Below, one piece after another: positions 43,696 to 52,717 of a DNA stretch of 64,000 nucleotides; the first letter of the stretch is position 1; every line of letters begins with the position of its first letter. Under the pieces are notes generated by a model. The model did not search any database, had not been told where the DNA came from, and saw only the letters and a list, made by a program, of their open reading frames with translations. The position numbers were made by a program, and so were the translations under genes. This DNA is from Corallococcus soli (GTDB lineage Bacteria; Myxococcota; Myxococcia; Myxococcales; Myxococcaceae). The stretch is taken from the NCBI RefSeq assembly GCF_014930455.1, contig NZ_JAAIYO010000011.1, forward strand, positions 62,001-126,000, in the 5' to 3' direction.

Positions 43696-44214
43696 ATGTC
43701 CGCCGATTCGAGCCCGCCGTCACCTCCCGAGGAGACCCCACCGGCCAGCGCCGTGCCCTCCGCGGAGCTGTCGCGGCTGTGGTTCGCGCTGGACCGCCGC
43801 GCGTGGCGCTTCCTCACCGTCATCCCGGCCCACCCTGGCGCGCCCGCGCTGGACGCGGCCCAGGCGCTGCTGGAGGCCGGTTCGCCCTACCCGGAGCCGC
43901 CGCTGCGGCTGGTGGACGCCACCGGCATCGAGCCCGCCGGGGCCCCCCGGCTGGTCCAGGAGGTGCGCCGCCGCGTGGAGCAGGGGGAGCGGATCATCGT
44001 CGTCATCGACTCGCTCGTCACCCACCCTGCGAGCCTCCCGCTGGCCCTCGCCGCGGACACCGCCCTCATGTGCATCACCCTGGGGGAGACGGACTTCGGC
44101 TCCGCGGAGAAGACGCTGCGCCTGGTGGGCGCGGAGCGCTTCGCCGGCAGCGTCACCTTCCCGCGCGCCACCAAGAAGCAGCGCCGCGCCGCCAGCGCCA
44201 AGAAGAAGCCATGA
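43696..44214 (+). CDS. Degenerate CpsD/BY-kinase-like protein (hypothetical)
   Basis: A 172-residue protein, co-transcribed with epsD. Its second half resembles the last part of CpsD/BY-kinase P-loop domains: IIVVIDSLVTHPASLPLALAADTALMCITLGETDFGSAEKTLRLVG has the layout of the Walker B to last helix of those kinases. No Walker A (GxxxxGKT) is present, and the Tyr cluster at the C-terminus is missing; the tail is Lys/Arg-rich instead. The ATG at 43696 starts at MSADSSPP; a longer frame from 43615 is less likely. Function is unknown. Homology is suggested by pattern only. Confidence 0.65.
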   Translation: MSADSSPPSPPEETPPASAVPSAELSRLWFALDRRAWRFLTVIPAHPGAPALDAAQALLEAGSPYPEPPLRLVDATGIEPAGAPRLVQEVRRRVEQGERIIVVIDSLVTHPASLPLALAADTALMCITLGETDFGSAEKTLRLVGAERFAGSVTFPRATKKQRRAASAKKKP

Positions 44215-45248
44215 GCCCCTCCGCCTCCTCCGCCGCGCCAGCCCCCCGGCTGAGCGTCGTCATCGCCACGTACAACCGGCTGCCCCTCATCACGCGCCTG
44301 CTCCAGCAGCTCGCCGGCCAGACGCTGCCGCCGGAGCAGTTCGAGGTCGTCGTGGTGGACGACGGCTCCGCCACCGACGTGCGCGGCCCGCTGCTGGAGC
44401 TGAAGCTGCCCTACGCCCTGCGCGTGGAGGTGCAAGCCAACGCGGGCGCCGCCGCCGCGCGGCACCGGGGCGTCATCGCCGCGAAGGGCAGCGTGGTGCT
44501 CGTCACCGACGACGACATGCAGGTGGCCTCCGACTTCCTCGCGCGCCACCTGGCGCACCACCCGCAGGGCTCGCGCAACGTCGTGCTGGGCCGCATCCGG
44601 CCGGACCCCGAAATCAGCGACATGCCGCTGTTCGAGCGCTGGTACGCGCACCTCAACAACCGCATGGCCGAGGAGCTGTCCGCCCCCGGCGCGCAGGCGC
44701 GCGGCAACCACCTGTACACCGGCAACGTGTCCTTCCCCCGCGCGGACTACGTGGGCGTGGGCGGCTTCGACAAGACGCTGGGCCAGTCCGAGGACGTGGA
44801 ATTGGGCGTGCGCCTGGAGAAGGCCGGCTGCGCGTTCCTCTTCGCCCCGGACGCCTACGTGCTGCACGGCAGCGACCACGTCAGCTTCGAGAAGTGGATC
44901 CGCCGCGCGCACCGCTACGGCATGTTCGACACCCACGTCTCCGTGAAGCACCCGGACGTGAAGGGCGTGAACCCGTGGCGCCTGCTCTTTGAAACGAACC
45001 TCCTGTCGCGCCCGCTGCTGGCCTCCGCGGTGGTGGCGCCGGAGGCGTCCCGCCGGCTGACCCACGCGGTGGTGAACGCGTCCCAGGTGGCGGACAAGCT
45101 GGGCCTCAAGGGCGCCGCGTTCGCGGGCACGTCCGTGGCCTACGGGATGGAGTACCTGCGCGGGGCCCGCACGGAAGCCGGCGGCCTCAGGGGCATCGCC
45201 AAGGGCGTCGCGCGCTACCTGCGGGGCCGGGGGAACAACCAGCCATGA
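44211..45248 (+). CDS. epsD: Family 2 glycosyltransferase of the EPS locus
   Basis: A 345-residue GT2 (GT-A fold). It opens LSVVIATYNRLPLITRLLQQL, then VVVDDGSATD, the metal site in VLVTDDDMQVASDFL, and a catalytic base region in GGFDKTLGQSEDVELGVRLEKAG. It starts in a 4-base overlap with the preceding gene and overlaps epsC by 4 bases, so the block is translationally coupled. Confidence 0.92.
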   Translation: MSPSASSAAPAPRLSVVIATYNRLPLITRLLQQLAGQTLPPEQFEVVVVDDGSATDVRGPLLELKLPYALRVEVQANAGAAAARHRGVIAAKGSVVLVTDDDMQVASDFLARHLAHHPQGSRNVVLGRIRPDPEISDMPLFERWYAHLNNRMAEELSAPGAQARGNHLYTGNVSFPRADYVGVGGFDKTLGQSEDVELGVRLEKAGCAFLFAPDAYVLHGSDHVSFEKWIRRAHRYGMFDTHVSVKHPDVKGVNPWRLLFETNLLSRPLLASAVVAPEASRRLTHAVVNASQVADKLGLKGAAFAGTSVAYGMEYLRGARTEAGGLRGIAKGVARYLRGRGNNQP

Positions 45249-45790
45249 AGACCTTGATTGGAGCCCTCATCTCGGACGCGGTGGAGATGGCCAGGGCCGC
45301 CTCCGGCAGCTCCGACGCGAAGTCGCTGGCCAAGGTGGTGCTCACCAGCGATTCGTACCGCATCACCGCGCTCAACCGCGCGCGCGAGGCGGCCATCACC
45401 TTCCACATCCCGCTGCTCAACCACGTGCTGCGCGTGGCGCAGACGGCGGTGATGGGCATTGAGATTGGCAAGGACGTGACGCTGGGCAAGGGCGTGTACT
45501 TCGTGCACAGCCTGGGCGTCGTCATCGGCGGGGACGCGCGCATTGGCGACCGCGTGCGCTTCTACGGCAACAACACCGTGGGCACCGCCAAGGACAACGG
45601 CTACCCCATCATCGAGGACGACGTCTGGATTGGCGCCGGGGCCCGTATCCTGGGGCCGGTGCGCATTGGCGCGCGCTCCCGCATCGGGGCGAACGCCGTG
45701 GTGCTCCAGGACGTGCCGCCGGACAGCGTCGCGGTGGGCATCCCCGCGCGCATCTTCCCTCGCAAGGATCAGGACGACGTCGCGCTGTAG
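45245..45790 (+). CDS. epsC: Serine acetyltransferase-like hexapeptide acyltransferase
   Basis: A 181-residue left-handed beta-helix acyltransferase. The hexapeptide repeats include IGKDVTLGKGVYFVHSLG, IGGDARIGDR and IGARSRIGANAVVLQD, ending PARIFPRKDQDD. It probably acetylates a sugar of the EPS unit rather than free serine; that is inference from operon context. It overlaps epsD by 4 bases. Confidence 0.88.
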   Translation: MKTLIGALISDAVEMARAASGSSDAKSLAKVVLTSDSYRITALNRAREAAITFHIPLLNHVLRVAQTAVMGIEIGKDVTLGKGVYFVHSLGVVIGGDARIGDRVRFYGNNTVGTAKDNGYPIIEDDVWIGAGARILGPVRIGARSRIGANAVVLQDVPPDSVAVGIPARIFPRKDQDDVAL

Positions 45791-45959
45791 TGGGCGCGGG
45801 TCGCGGGGGTCGTGGCCGGCCGCTGAAGCAGCGGTCGGCGGCAGGAGTCGCGGTCGGCTGTTGGAGTGACGGGCAGCCGTCGCGGTCGTGGTCGGTCGCT
45901 GGAGTGGCGGTCGCGGTGGGTCGTCGGAAGTCGGCGGTGGTTTCGTGCCGGGGGATGCG
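45791..45959. repeat. GC-rich degenerate GGTCG-type repeats before epsB
   Basis: Short direct repeats such as GTCGCGGTCG, GCGGTCGGC, GGTCGGTCGC and GCGGTCGCGGTGGGTCG recur through 169 bases with imperfect spacing. No gene starts here. Confidence 0.5.
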
Positions 45960-45971
45960 TTGAAGAAGGTC

Positions 45972-48155
45972 ATGGCGGACAGTGCGAAGCAGGCGCGGTG
46001 GAAGCGGAACGTCATCCTCACGTGCGCGGTGCTCGGAAGCAGCGCCGGCGTGGCGATGGCCCAGCAGGGCGCCAGCGCCGCGAAGGACGCCCCCCAGCCT
46101 CCGGCGGCGGCCCCCGCGCAGACCCGGGACGCCAACGCCTCCGTGGTCATCTATGACGGCGGCCTGACGCCCGGCTGGAAGGACATCGGCTGGGCGCCGC
46201 GCGAACTGCCGAAGAGCGCCCCCGCGCGCGTGCGGATGTACAACCACGGCGGGTGGATCCTCTACCAGCCGAAGCTCACGGGCGCGTACGGCGCGCTGAC
46301 GTTCCGCTTCACCGCGCCGGAGGCCCACGGCGAGTTCCTGGACGTGCGCCTGGACGCGCCCGGCGCCACGGTGTTCCCGCACGTGCGCATCAGCCCGGAG
46401 TTCATCGTCAAGAAGGACAACGAGTGGGCGGAGGTCGTCGTGCCCATGGAGGTCCTCAACCCGCGCAGCGCCCCGTTCGACCGGGTGGTGCTGCGCGCGT
46501 CCAAGGACGTGAGCCGCGACTGGGTGCTCTTCGACAAGGTGGCCCTGGTGCCGCTGTCGCCGGACATCGCCGCCGCGCGCGCCGCTGGCGGGGGCCGCGC
46601 GGGCCGGGGCGCGGGTCGGGAGTCGAAGATGGTCATCGACTGCGCCGCCCCTTCCCGCCCCATCAGCCCGCTCATCTACGGCATCGCGCTGGACGGCAAC
46701 CGCGAGACGCAGGACACGCACCAGTGGAAGCTGGGCGCCACCATCCGCCGCTGGGGCGGCAACCCCACCTCCCGCTACAACTGGAAGCTGGGGCGCGCGT
46801 GGAACACCGGCAACGACTGGTACTTCCGCAACGTGCAGCTGGGCTTCGGCGCGGATGACTTCCTGGAGTCCAACCGCAAGCACAACCTGCAGTCCGCGCT
46901 CACGCTGCCGCTGATTGGCTGGGTGGCCAAGGACACGTCCTCCGTGGGCTTCCCGGTGTCCGCCTTCGGCCCGCAGCAGGCCGTGGACGAGACGGAGCCC
47001 GCGGGCGGCAACGGCATGCGCCGCGACGGCACGCCCCTGCCCCCGGGCCCGCCCACGACCACCAGCGTGCAGGCTCCGCCGGAGTTCATCTCCGAATGGG
47101 TCCGCTCCCTGCGCGAGGCCGACGCCAGGCGCGGCGGCGCGCGCGGCGTGCACATGTACATCCTGGACAACGAGCCCGCGCTCTGGAACTCCACGCACCG
47201 GGACGTGCACCCCGAACCGCTCACCTACGACGAGCTGCTCAAGCGCACCATCGACTACGGCACCGTCGTGCGCCGCGCGGATCCCGAGGCCGTCATCGCC
47301 GGCCCCGCGGAGTGGGGCTGGACCAACTACTTCTGGTCCGCCGCCGACTTCGCCCCCGGCCGCCCGCCGTACACCGACCGGCGCGCGCACGGCGACGTGG
47401 CGCTGCTGCCCTGGTACCTGCGCTCGCTGCGCGACCACGAGAAGAAGACGGGCGTGCGCGTGCTGGACGTGGTGGACGTGCACTTCTACCCGCAGAGCAA
47501 CGTGGGCGTGGGCGTGGAGGGCGGCACCGACCCGGACACCAACGCGCGGCGGATCCGCTCCACGCGCGCGCTGTGGGACCCCACCTACAAGGACGAGTCC
47601 TGGATTGGTGAGCCCATCCAGCTCATCCCCCGCGTGAAGCAGTGGATCGCGGAGAACTACCCCGGCCGGGGCCTGTCCATTGGCGAGTACAACTTCGGCG
47701 CGCTCAAGCACATGAGCGGCGGCCTGGCGCAGGCGGAGGCCCTGGGCCGCTTCGGTCAGCAGGGGCTCACGTCCGCCTTCTTCTGGCAGTACCCGCCGGA
47801 GAACAGCCCCACGTTCTGGGCCTTCCGCGCGTACCGCGACTTCGACGGCAAGGGCGGCCGCTTCCAGGACGTGTCCCTGCCCACCGCCGCGCCGGAGGGC
47901 ACCAGCCTCTTCGCGTCGCGCGACGCGTCCGGCAAGAAGCTCACCGCCGTGCTGCTCAACTTCGACCCCGAACAGGCCGCCCAGGCGCAGCTGGAGTTCA
48001 AGGGCTGCGGCACGCTCAACACCGTGCGCGTGCTGGGCTACTCCGGCGCGCCGGGTGGTTTCACCGAACAGGCCACCGGAACGAAGGCCGAACAGGCCCT
48101 GTCACAACGCCTCCCCCCCTACTCCATCACCGTGCTCGACCTCACGGTGAAGTGA
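45972..48155 (+). CDS. epsB: Exported glycoside hydrolase (GH44-type) of the EPS locus
   Basis: A 727-residue secreted hydrolase. Residues 1-29 form a signal peptide (VILTCAVLGSSAGVAMA). An N-terminal beta-sandwich domain (about 45-215) precedes the catalytic barrel. The likely acid/base is E401 in LDNEPALW, and the likely nucleophile is E572 in LSIGEYNFG, as in GH44 endoglucanases. A C-terminal beta domain ends the protein. The ATG at 45972 has AAGAAGG 2 bases upstream; a TTG at 45960 is possible. It may trim or release EPS. The substrate is not known. Confidence 0.88.
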   Translation: MADSAKQARWKRNVILTCAVLGSSAGVAMAQQGASAAKDAPQPPAAAPAQTRDANASVVIYDGGLTPGWKDIGWAPRELPKSAPARVRMYNHGGWILYQPKLTGAYGALTFRFTAPEAHGEFLDVRLDAPGATVFPHVRISPEFIVKKDNEWAEVVVPMEVLNPRSAPFDRVVLRASKDVSRDWVLFDKVALVPLSPDIAAARAAGGGRAGRGAGRESKMVIDCAAPSRPISPLIYGIALDGNRETQDTHQWKLGATIRRWGGNPTSRYNWKLGRAWNTGNDWYFRNVQLGFGADDFLESNRKHNLQSALTLPLIGWVAKDTSSVGFPVSAFGPQQAVDETEPAGGNGMRRDGTPLPPGPPTTTSVQAPPEFISEWVRSLREADARRGGARGVHMYILDNEPALWNSTHRDVHPEPLTYDELLKRTIDYGTVVRRADPEAVIAGPAEWGWTNYFWSAADFAPGRPPYTDRRAHGDVALLPWYLRSLRDHEKKTGVRVLDVVDVHFYPQSNVGVGVEGGTDPDTNARRIRSTRALWDPTYKDESWIGEPIQLIPRVKQWIAENYPGRGLSIGEYNFGALKHMSGGLAQAEALGRFGQQGLTSAFFWQYPPENSPTFWAFRAYRDFDGKGGRFQDVSLPTAAPEGTSLFASRDASGKKLTAVLLNFDPEQAAQAQLEFKGCGTLNTVRVLGYSGAPGGFTEQATGTKAEQALSQRLPPYSITVLDLTVK

Positions 48156-48165
48156 AGACGACGCC

Positions 48166-48966
48166 TTGACCACCGCACACGCCCCCGCCGCCGCCCCTCC
48201 CCGCCCGCGCCTGAGCATCGGCCACCTCGCCATCGACCAGCTCACCTTCCCGGAGGCCGTGCAGGCCATCGGGGCGCTGGTGGACGCGCACCAGGGCGGC
48301 TACGTCTTCACCGCCAACGTGGACCACGTCGTGCTCGCGGAGACGAACACGCGCTTTCGCGACGCGTACTCGAAGGCCGCCCTCTCCGTGGTGGACGGGA
48401 TGCCCATCGTCTGGGCCTCGCGCATGCTGGACGTGGCGCTCCCGGAGCGCATCGCCGGCTCCGACCTCATCCTCCCGCTGGTGAAGCTGGGCGCCGAGCG
48501 CAAGTGGCGCATCTTCCTCCTGGGCGCGGGCCCCGGCGTCGCGGAGAAGGTGGGCCGCCAGTTCCAGGCGCAGCACCCCGGCATCGAGGTCGTGGGCTGG
48601 GACTCGCCCATGGTGAACCTGGACGCGGGCGACGCGCAGAACGACCCCATCGTGGCCCGGATTCGCGAACAGGACCCGCACCTGCTCTTCGTCGCCCTGG
48701 GCAGCCCGAAGCAGGAGGTGTGGATTTCCCAGGTGGCCCAGAAGCTGGGGCCCACGGTGGCCATCGGCATTGGCGCGGGCTTCGACTTCATCGCCGGCAC
48801 CGCCAAGCGCGCCCCGGAGTGGATCTCCAAGGCCGGCTTCGAGTGGCTCTACCGCCTCACGCACGAGCCCAAGCGCCTGTGGCGCCGGTACATCCTCAAC
48901 GACTCCCAGTTCGGCGCCATCCTGCTGCGCGAGCTGTGGAAGCGCACCGGCGGCAAGGGCGGGTAG
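48166..48966 (+). CDS. epsA: WecG/TagA/CpsF-family glycosyltransferase
   Basis: A 266-residue GT26. Family blocks are YVFTANVDHVVLAE, VVDGMPIVWASRM, and LLGAGPGVAEKV, then LLFVALGSPKQEVWIS and GIGAGFDFIAGTAKRAPEWI. The likely start is TTG at 48166, giving MTTAHAPAAAPP, in a weak context. It lies 10 bases after epsB. It transfers a sugar onto a lipid-linked primer. It closes the third eps block. Confidence 0.92.
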   Translation: MTTAHAPAAAPPRPRLSIGHLAIDQLTFPEAVQAIGALVDAHQGGYVFTANVDHVVLAETNTRFRDAYSKAALSVVDGMPIVWASRMLDVALPERIAGSDLILPLVKLGAERKWRIFLLGAGPGVAEKVGRQFQAQHPGIEVVGWDSPMVNLDAGDAQNDPIVARIREQDPHLLFVALGSPKQEVWISQVAQKLGPTVAIGIGAGFDFIAGTAKRAPEWISKAGFEWLYRLTHEPKRLWRRYILNDSQFGAILLRELWKRTGGKGG

Positions 48967-48979
48967 GACGCCAGCGCGG

Positions 48980-49456
48980 TCAGCGCTTCGACAGCCGGCG
49001 CACCAGCACCTCGTGCGCCGGGTGCCGGGCCACGATGGCCTCCGCGTCCGGCAGCTCGAAGTCCGCGAACTCGAAGCCCGGGGACACCGTGCAGCCCACC
49101 AGCGTGTACGCGCCCAGGGTCTCCGCCGCCTGGAGCACGCCCGCGGGCACCAGCACCTGGGGCTGCTCGCCCTTCATCACGTCCCGGCCCAGCACCGCCG
49201 TCTCCAGCCGGCCGTCCTCGTGCATCAGGTGCAGCGCCAGGGGTTCCCCGTCGTGGAACAACCACAGCTCATCCGCCCCCACCACCCGGTGCCACGCGGA
49301 GAAGATGCCTTGCGTCAGCAGGTAGTAGATGGCCGTCCCCGCCGACCTGCGCCCCCGCAGCGTCTGCACCTGGAAGGCCGCCCGGTAGGTCTCCCGGTAG
49401 TAGCCGCCCTCCGGGTGGGGTTTGAGCTCCAGTCTGCGCACCAGTTCTTCGACCAT
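48980..49456 (-). CDS. Cupin (DUF985) protein
   Basis: A 158-residue cupin of the DUF985 family: LELKPHPEGGYYRETYR, SAGTAIYYLLTQGIFSAWHRV and DELWLFHDGEPLALHLM, with His/Glu metal-site positions, and VGCTVSPGFEFADFEL. Probably a metal-dependent sugar or small-molecule binding enzyme. The ATG at 49456 is chosen over a GTG three codons earlier. It converges on epsA with 13 bases between. Confidence 0.87.
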   Translation of the reverse strand: MVEELVRRLELKPHPEGGYYRETYRAAFQVQTLRGRRSAGTAIYYLLTQGIFSAWHRVVGADELWLFHDGEPLALHLMHEDGRLETAVLGRDVMKGEQPQVLVPAGVLQAAETLGAYTLVGCTVSPGFEFADFELPDAEAIVARHPAHEVLVRRLSKR

Positions 49457-49484
49457 GGTGCCCACAGTCTAACGCCTCACACTC

Positions 49485-49865
49485 TCAGGGCTTCTTCTTC
49501 TGTTGTTGCATCGCGGACGCCACCAGGTTCATCAGCTTGAGCTGGACCGGCGTCAGGCGTCGCAGGTTGCGCAAGAGCCGGCGCATCTCCGGCGGCTCCT
49601 CGTCGCCGCGCGCCCGGGCCTTCTCCTTGGGCGGCGGGGCGGCGAACTCCTCGCCCAGGCCCAGCATGTTGTGCGGAGGGATGTTCAGGACGACGCACAG
49701 CCGGCGCAGGTTCTGGACGCTGGGCAGCATGTGCCCGCGCTCCAGCCGGCCATACACTTCCGACGCCATGCCGATGCGGTCCGCCACGTCCGCCTGGGTC
49801 AGGCCCATCCGCACTCGCACCGTGCGCGCCGCAGCGCCCAGGATGCCCGCCAGTTCAGTGTCCAT
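49485..49865 (-). CDS. XRE-family helix-turn-helix regulator
   Basis: A 126-residue regulator. The HTH is at 15-55 (RVRMGLTQADVADRIGMASEVYGRLERG). The C-terminal half is an acidic/basic helical region (RRLLRNLRRLTPVQLKLMNLVASAM). It might act on the neighbouring membrane protein gene, or on the cupin gene 28 bases downstream, with which it is probably co-transcribed. Confidence 0.85.
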   Translation of the reverse strand: MDTELAGILGAAARTVRVRMGLTQADVADRIGMASEVYGRLERGHMLPSVQNLRRLCVVLNIPPHNMLGLGEEFAAPPPKEKARARGDEEPPEMRRLLRNLRRLTPVQLKLMNLVASAMQQQKKKP

Positions 49866-50115
49866 GTCCTTGCCAGTCCCCGGTAGGAAGCGCCCCCATG
49901 GCCGCGGGCGCACCGCATAACCCTGAAGGTCGGGTCATGTCACCATACCCCTGGCGTTTTTTCTTCCCCTCTTTTCGACCCCGCACCTCCTTGATTTCCG
50001 TCTGCACCCGCTAGGGCCCGGCTCCTCGGGGCCAGCGCGCCCCTCGGGCCCCATGGACCCGACCCAGCAGGTCCAACCGCCCACCCCACCCGGTCCCCCT
50101 CGCTTCAGGCCCCAT

Positions 50116-50622
50116 TCAGGGCGCCGGTTCCACCAGCGGCGAGCGCCTGCGCTCCGCCGCCGTGAACAGCAGCGCCAGGGGCAGGCCCATGAACACCGCG
50201 TGCCACACAATCTGGAGGAACTGCGGCGCGTCCAGGAACCAGGGGAAGTAGCCGCGCGCCAGCAGCTGGAAGTCCACCAGCCACACGAAGATGCCGAAGA
50301 GCATCCCCACCGCCGCCTGGAACTCCCAGCGGCCGCGGCTGTCGGTGGGCAGCATGGCGTCCAGCAGCGTGTACATGAGGCCCCAGCCCGCGGAGATGGT
50401 CAGGTGCACCGCCAGCCCCACCGCCACCGCCATCCCCGTGGACACCTGCGGCGTGAAGGCGGGCGGCCCCAGCAGCACCGCCGCGCTCATCCGCACCGGG
50501 TAGAAGGGCCCGTCCCCCGCCGCCACCGACAGCGCCGTCTCCGCCAGCGCCAGCATCACGCCCGCGGCCACGCCGAAGAGCAGCCCGTTCATCAACGACC
50601 AGGGGGGGGTCCGCCGTTCCAT
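50116..50622 (-). CDS. Unrecognised membrane protein
   Basis: A 168-residue protein with about four membrane segments (near 14-34, 60-85, 103-125 and 133-155) and short loops. Family not recognised. The ATG at 50622 gives MERRTPPWSLMNGLLFG. No neighbour suggests its role. Confidence 0.7.
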   Translation of the reverse strand: MERRTPPWSLMNGLLFGVAAGVMLALAETALSVAAGDGPFYPVRMSAAVLLGPPAFTPQVSTGMAVAVGLAVHLTISAGWGLMYTLLDAMLPTDSRGRWEFQAAVGMLFGIFVWLVDFQLLARGYFPWFLDAPQFLQIVWHAVFMGLPLALLFTAAERRRSPLVEPAP

Positions 50623-50686
50623 GGGTGCGCCTCCTCGAAGCATGCGCGGCCCCGCCGGGACTCCGAACCCGGGCTCGGGTTCGGGA

Positions 50687-50714
50687 CTCCAGGCCAGGGA
50701 CTCCGGGCCTGGAG
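50687..50714. repeat. Inverted repeat, GGCCTGG type
   Basis: CTCCAGGCC and GGCCTGGAG, 9-bp perfect arms with a 10-base loop. It shares the arm sequence with the hairpin at 50831. Confidence 0.5.
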
Positions 50715-50830
50715 CCCCTGGCTGGGGCCTGTTCGTTCAACGCTGCGCACCCGCGCGGCAGGGGGCAGCCGGCCCGCACCGGATGCCCGTCGCACCGGAG
50801 CGCGGTCGTGCGGACGAGCCCCGCCGGCGC

Positions 50831-50854
50831 CCGGGCCTGGAATGCCAGGCCCGG
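50831..50854. repeat. Perfect 10-bp hairpin, GGCCTGG type
   Basis: CCGGGCCTGG, 4-base loop AATG, CCAGGCCCGG. It is followed by TGGTCATTTCTTCC, with a weak T-rich tail, so a terminator is possible, as is a REP-like element. Confidence 0.5.
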
Positions 50855-51010
50855 TGGTCATTTCTTCCCCCACGATTCCAGGCCATCGGTAATTTATTCA
50901 GTCCCCCTCTGGCAGATCCAGCCAGGGGCCGCGAAAGTGCCCGGAATTCCCGGCAACGCGGGCGGGCATGCCGTTCGCAAGGAGAGGAGTCCGCCAAGGA
51001 ACCCGACCCC

Positions 51011-51280
51011 GTGTCCCAGTCCTCCACCCGAAACCGCCTCGTCCTCCCGTACCGCGTCCACTACGCGCCGCCGGCATGGCGGGAAGTGGGCCGCATGTCC
51101 GCGGAGGCCTTCGAGGCCCTCCAGCAGACGCTGGCGCGGCTGGCGGAGCGGTCGCGCGGTCAGGACTCGGTGGCGGGGCCCGCGCGGCACCAGGTGGAGG
51201 GCCACGGCCTGGAGCTGCTCTACGAACGCGACCCGCGCGCCAGCACGCTCACGCTGCTCGCGGTGACGCGCATGGGCTGA
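51011..51280 (+). CDS. Small RelE/ParE-like protein (solo)
   Basis: An 89-residue protein starting with GTG, with AAGGAA 9 bases upstream. Layout resembles the RelE/ParE fold: YRVHYAPPAWREV strand-helix, a central helix LQQTLARLAERS, and C-terminal strands with LELLYERD and LTLLAVTRM. No antitoxin gene is present beside it, so it may be an orphan or have another role. The assignment is pattern-based. Confidence 0.55.
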   Translation: MSQSSTRNRLVLPYRVHYAPPAWREVGRMSAEAFEALQQTLARLAERSRGQDSVAGPARHQVEGHGLELLYERDPRASTLTLLAVTRMG

Positions 51281-51305
51281 GCGGTCGCCGTCTTCCGGCC
51301 GCGCC

Positions 51306-51683
51306 TCAGGCGTCGCGGCCGGACAGCCGGTTCACGGCGGCCACCAGCTCGTCCGGGATGATGGGCTTGCGCAGCAGGCCCCGCGTGCCTGGGGGCTCCT
51401 CGAAGGCCACGGCGGTGAGCACCAGCACCGGCACCTCCCGCAGGCGGGGCCAGTCCGCGCGCAGGTGGCGCAGGAACGTCTCCCCGTCCATCACCGGCAT
51501 CCGCAGGTCCAGCAGGATGAGGCACGGCGGCGGCAGGTGGACCAGCTCCTCCAGCGCCTCGCGCCCGTGCGCGGCCACCGCCACCTCGTAGCCTTCTCCC
51601 TCCAGGATTTCGGCGATGGCGGCGCGGACGTCGTCGTCGTCCTCCACCACCAGCACGGGCCTGCGGGGCGCGGAATGGGGCAT
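51306..51683 (-). CDS. Stand-alone response regulator receiver domain
   Basis: A 125-residue CheY-like receiver. Acidic pocket VEDDDD, acceptor D59 (ILLDLRMPVMDG), VLVLTAV and the LLRKPI lysine. No output domain. It resembles the receiver at 16534, so the two may share a kinase. It converges on the RelE-like gene with 25 bases between. Confidence 0.9.
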   Translation of the reverse strand: MPHSAPRRPVLVVEDDDDVRAAIAEILEGEGYEVAVAAHGREALEELVHLPPPCLILLDLRMPVMDGETFLRHLRADWPRLREVPVLVLTAVAFEEPPGTRGLLRKPIIPDELVAAVNRLSGRDA

Positions 51684-51815
51684 GGGCACAGCATACGGAC
51701 CCCCTCCCCCATTCAGGCATGGCATCCCGGAAATCCCCGACAACTGGTGGACAGATGCCGGCCCTGGAGGGTCCCCCCCTTGGGTCGCGAGCCTGCGCTC
51801 TGGGAGGGTGGCCGG

Positions 51816-52481
51816 ATGCTGACGCTGCCCGTCTACCTGGAGCTGGGCGCGGTGGGGTTGGGGGCCCTTTCGGGGGCGCTGCACGCGCTGCGCCGGGAGG
51901 TGGACGCCATGGGGGTGCTGGCCCTGGCCATCAGCACCAGCGTGGGGGGCGGCATGCTGCGCGACGTGCTGCTGGCGCAGGGGCCCCCGGCGGCGCTGCG
52001 CTCGTCGAAGTTCCTGCTGGCGGTGGCCGCCTGCGCCCTGCTCGCCGTCGTCTTCGCGCCGTGGATGGCCCGCCTGTCCCGGGCGCTGGACGTGGTGGAC
52101 GCGCTGCTGCTGGGCGTCTGGGTGGTGCTGGGGCTGGAGAAGGCGCTCGCGTTCCACCTGCCCCTCCCGGCCGCGGTGTTCCTGGGGCTGGTGACGTCGG
52201 TGGGCGGCGGCGTCATCCGCAACGTGCTCCTGGGGGAGCCCTCCACGCTCGTCATCGCCGGGGAGCTGTACGCGTCCGTGGCCCTCTTGTGCGCGCTCGC
52301 GTACGTGGCGCTCACGGTGGGGCTCCAGGTGCCCGTGCCCGTGGCGGAGACGGTCGCCATCGTCGGCGCCGCCGCCCTCCGGCTGCTCGCCATGTGGCGG
52401 GGCTGGTGGCTGCCGGCCCGCTTCGACCTGCTCCACCTGCTGGACCGGCTCCGGGCCTGGCACCAGCGCCGTCACCGGTAG
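51816..52481 (+). CDS. TRIC/UPF0126-family membrane channel protein
   Basis: A 221-residue protein with seven hydrophobic segments built from two halves. Each half carries the family glycine motif: STSVGGGMLRDVLL and VTSVGGGVIRNVLLGEPS. Prokaryotic TRIC proteins are trimeric monovalent cation channels. The ATG at 51816 has GGAGGGTGG 5 bases upstream. It stands alone. Confidence 0.88.
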   Translation: MLTLPVYLELGAVGLGALSGALHALRREVDAMGVLALAISTSVGGGMLRDVLLAQGPPAALRSSKFLLAVAACALLAVVFAPWMARLSRALDVVDALLLGVWVVLGLEKALAFHLPLPAAVFLGLVTSVGGGVIRNVLLGEPSTLVIAGELYASVALLCALAYVALTVGLQVPVPVAETVAIVGAAALRLLAMWRGWWLPARFDLLHLLDRLRAWHQRRHR

Positions 52482-52717
52482 CCGCTCCCATCCCCCACCT
52501 GTCGGGTCGGTCCCCACCCCCCAGGTGATTTATTTTGAGCAAAAACCATCAGCGGGTGTCCACGGGGCTCCGGCGGGGAGTCCCTCGCGGGTTAGGACTC
52601 CGGGTCATGACGGAGGGCGGGCAGGCTCGCAAACGTGTGGTGACACACGGGGCCCCGGGGCCTCGGGGGCCTGGGGGGTTAGCGAGGCCCGGCGCCCCTT
52701 CCTACCTTGGGCCGACC

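Larger units (their letters stand above)
50623..51010. other. 388-base gap with GC-rich palindromes
   Basis: No gene is seen. Two related hairpins with GGCCTGG-type arms lie here (separate entries). Confidence 0.5.

Noticed and set aside
45791..45959. Short direct repeats before epsB as a CRISPR array
   Set aside because: Repeats are 5-10 bases, irregular, without spacers of constant length.
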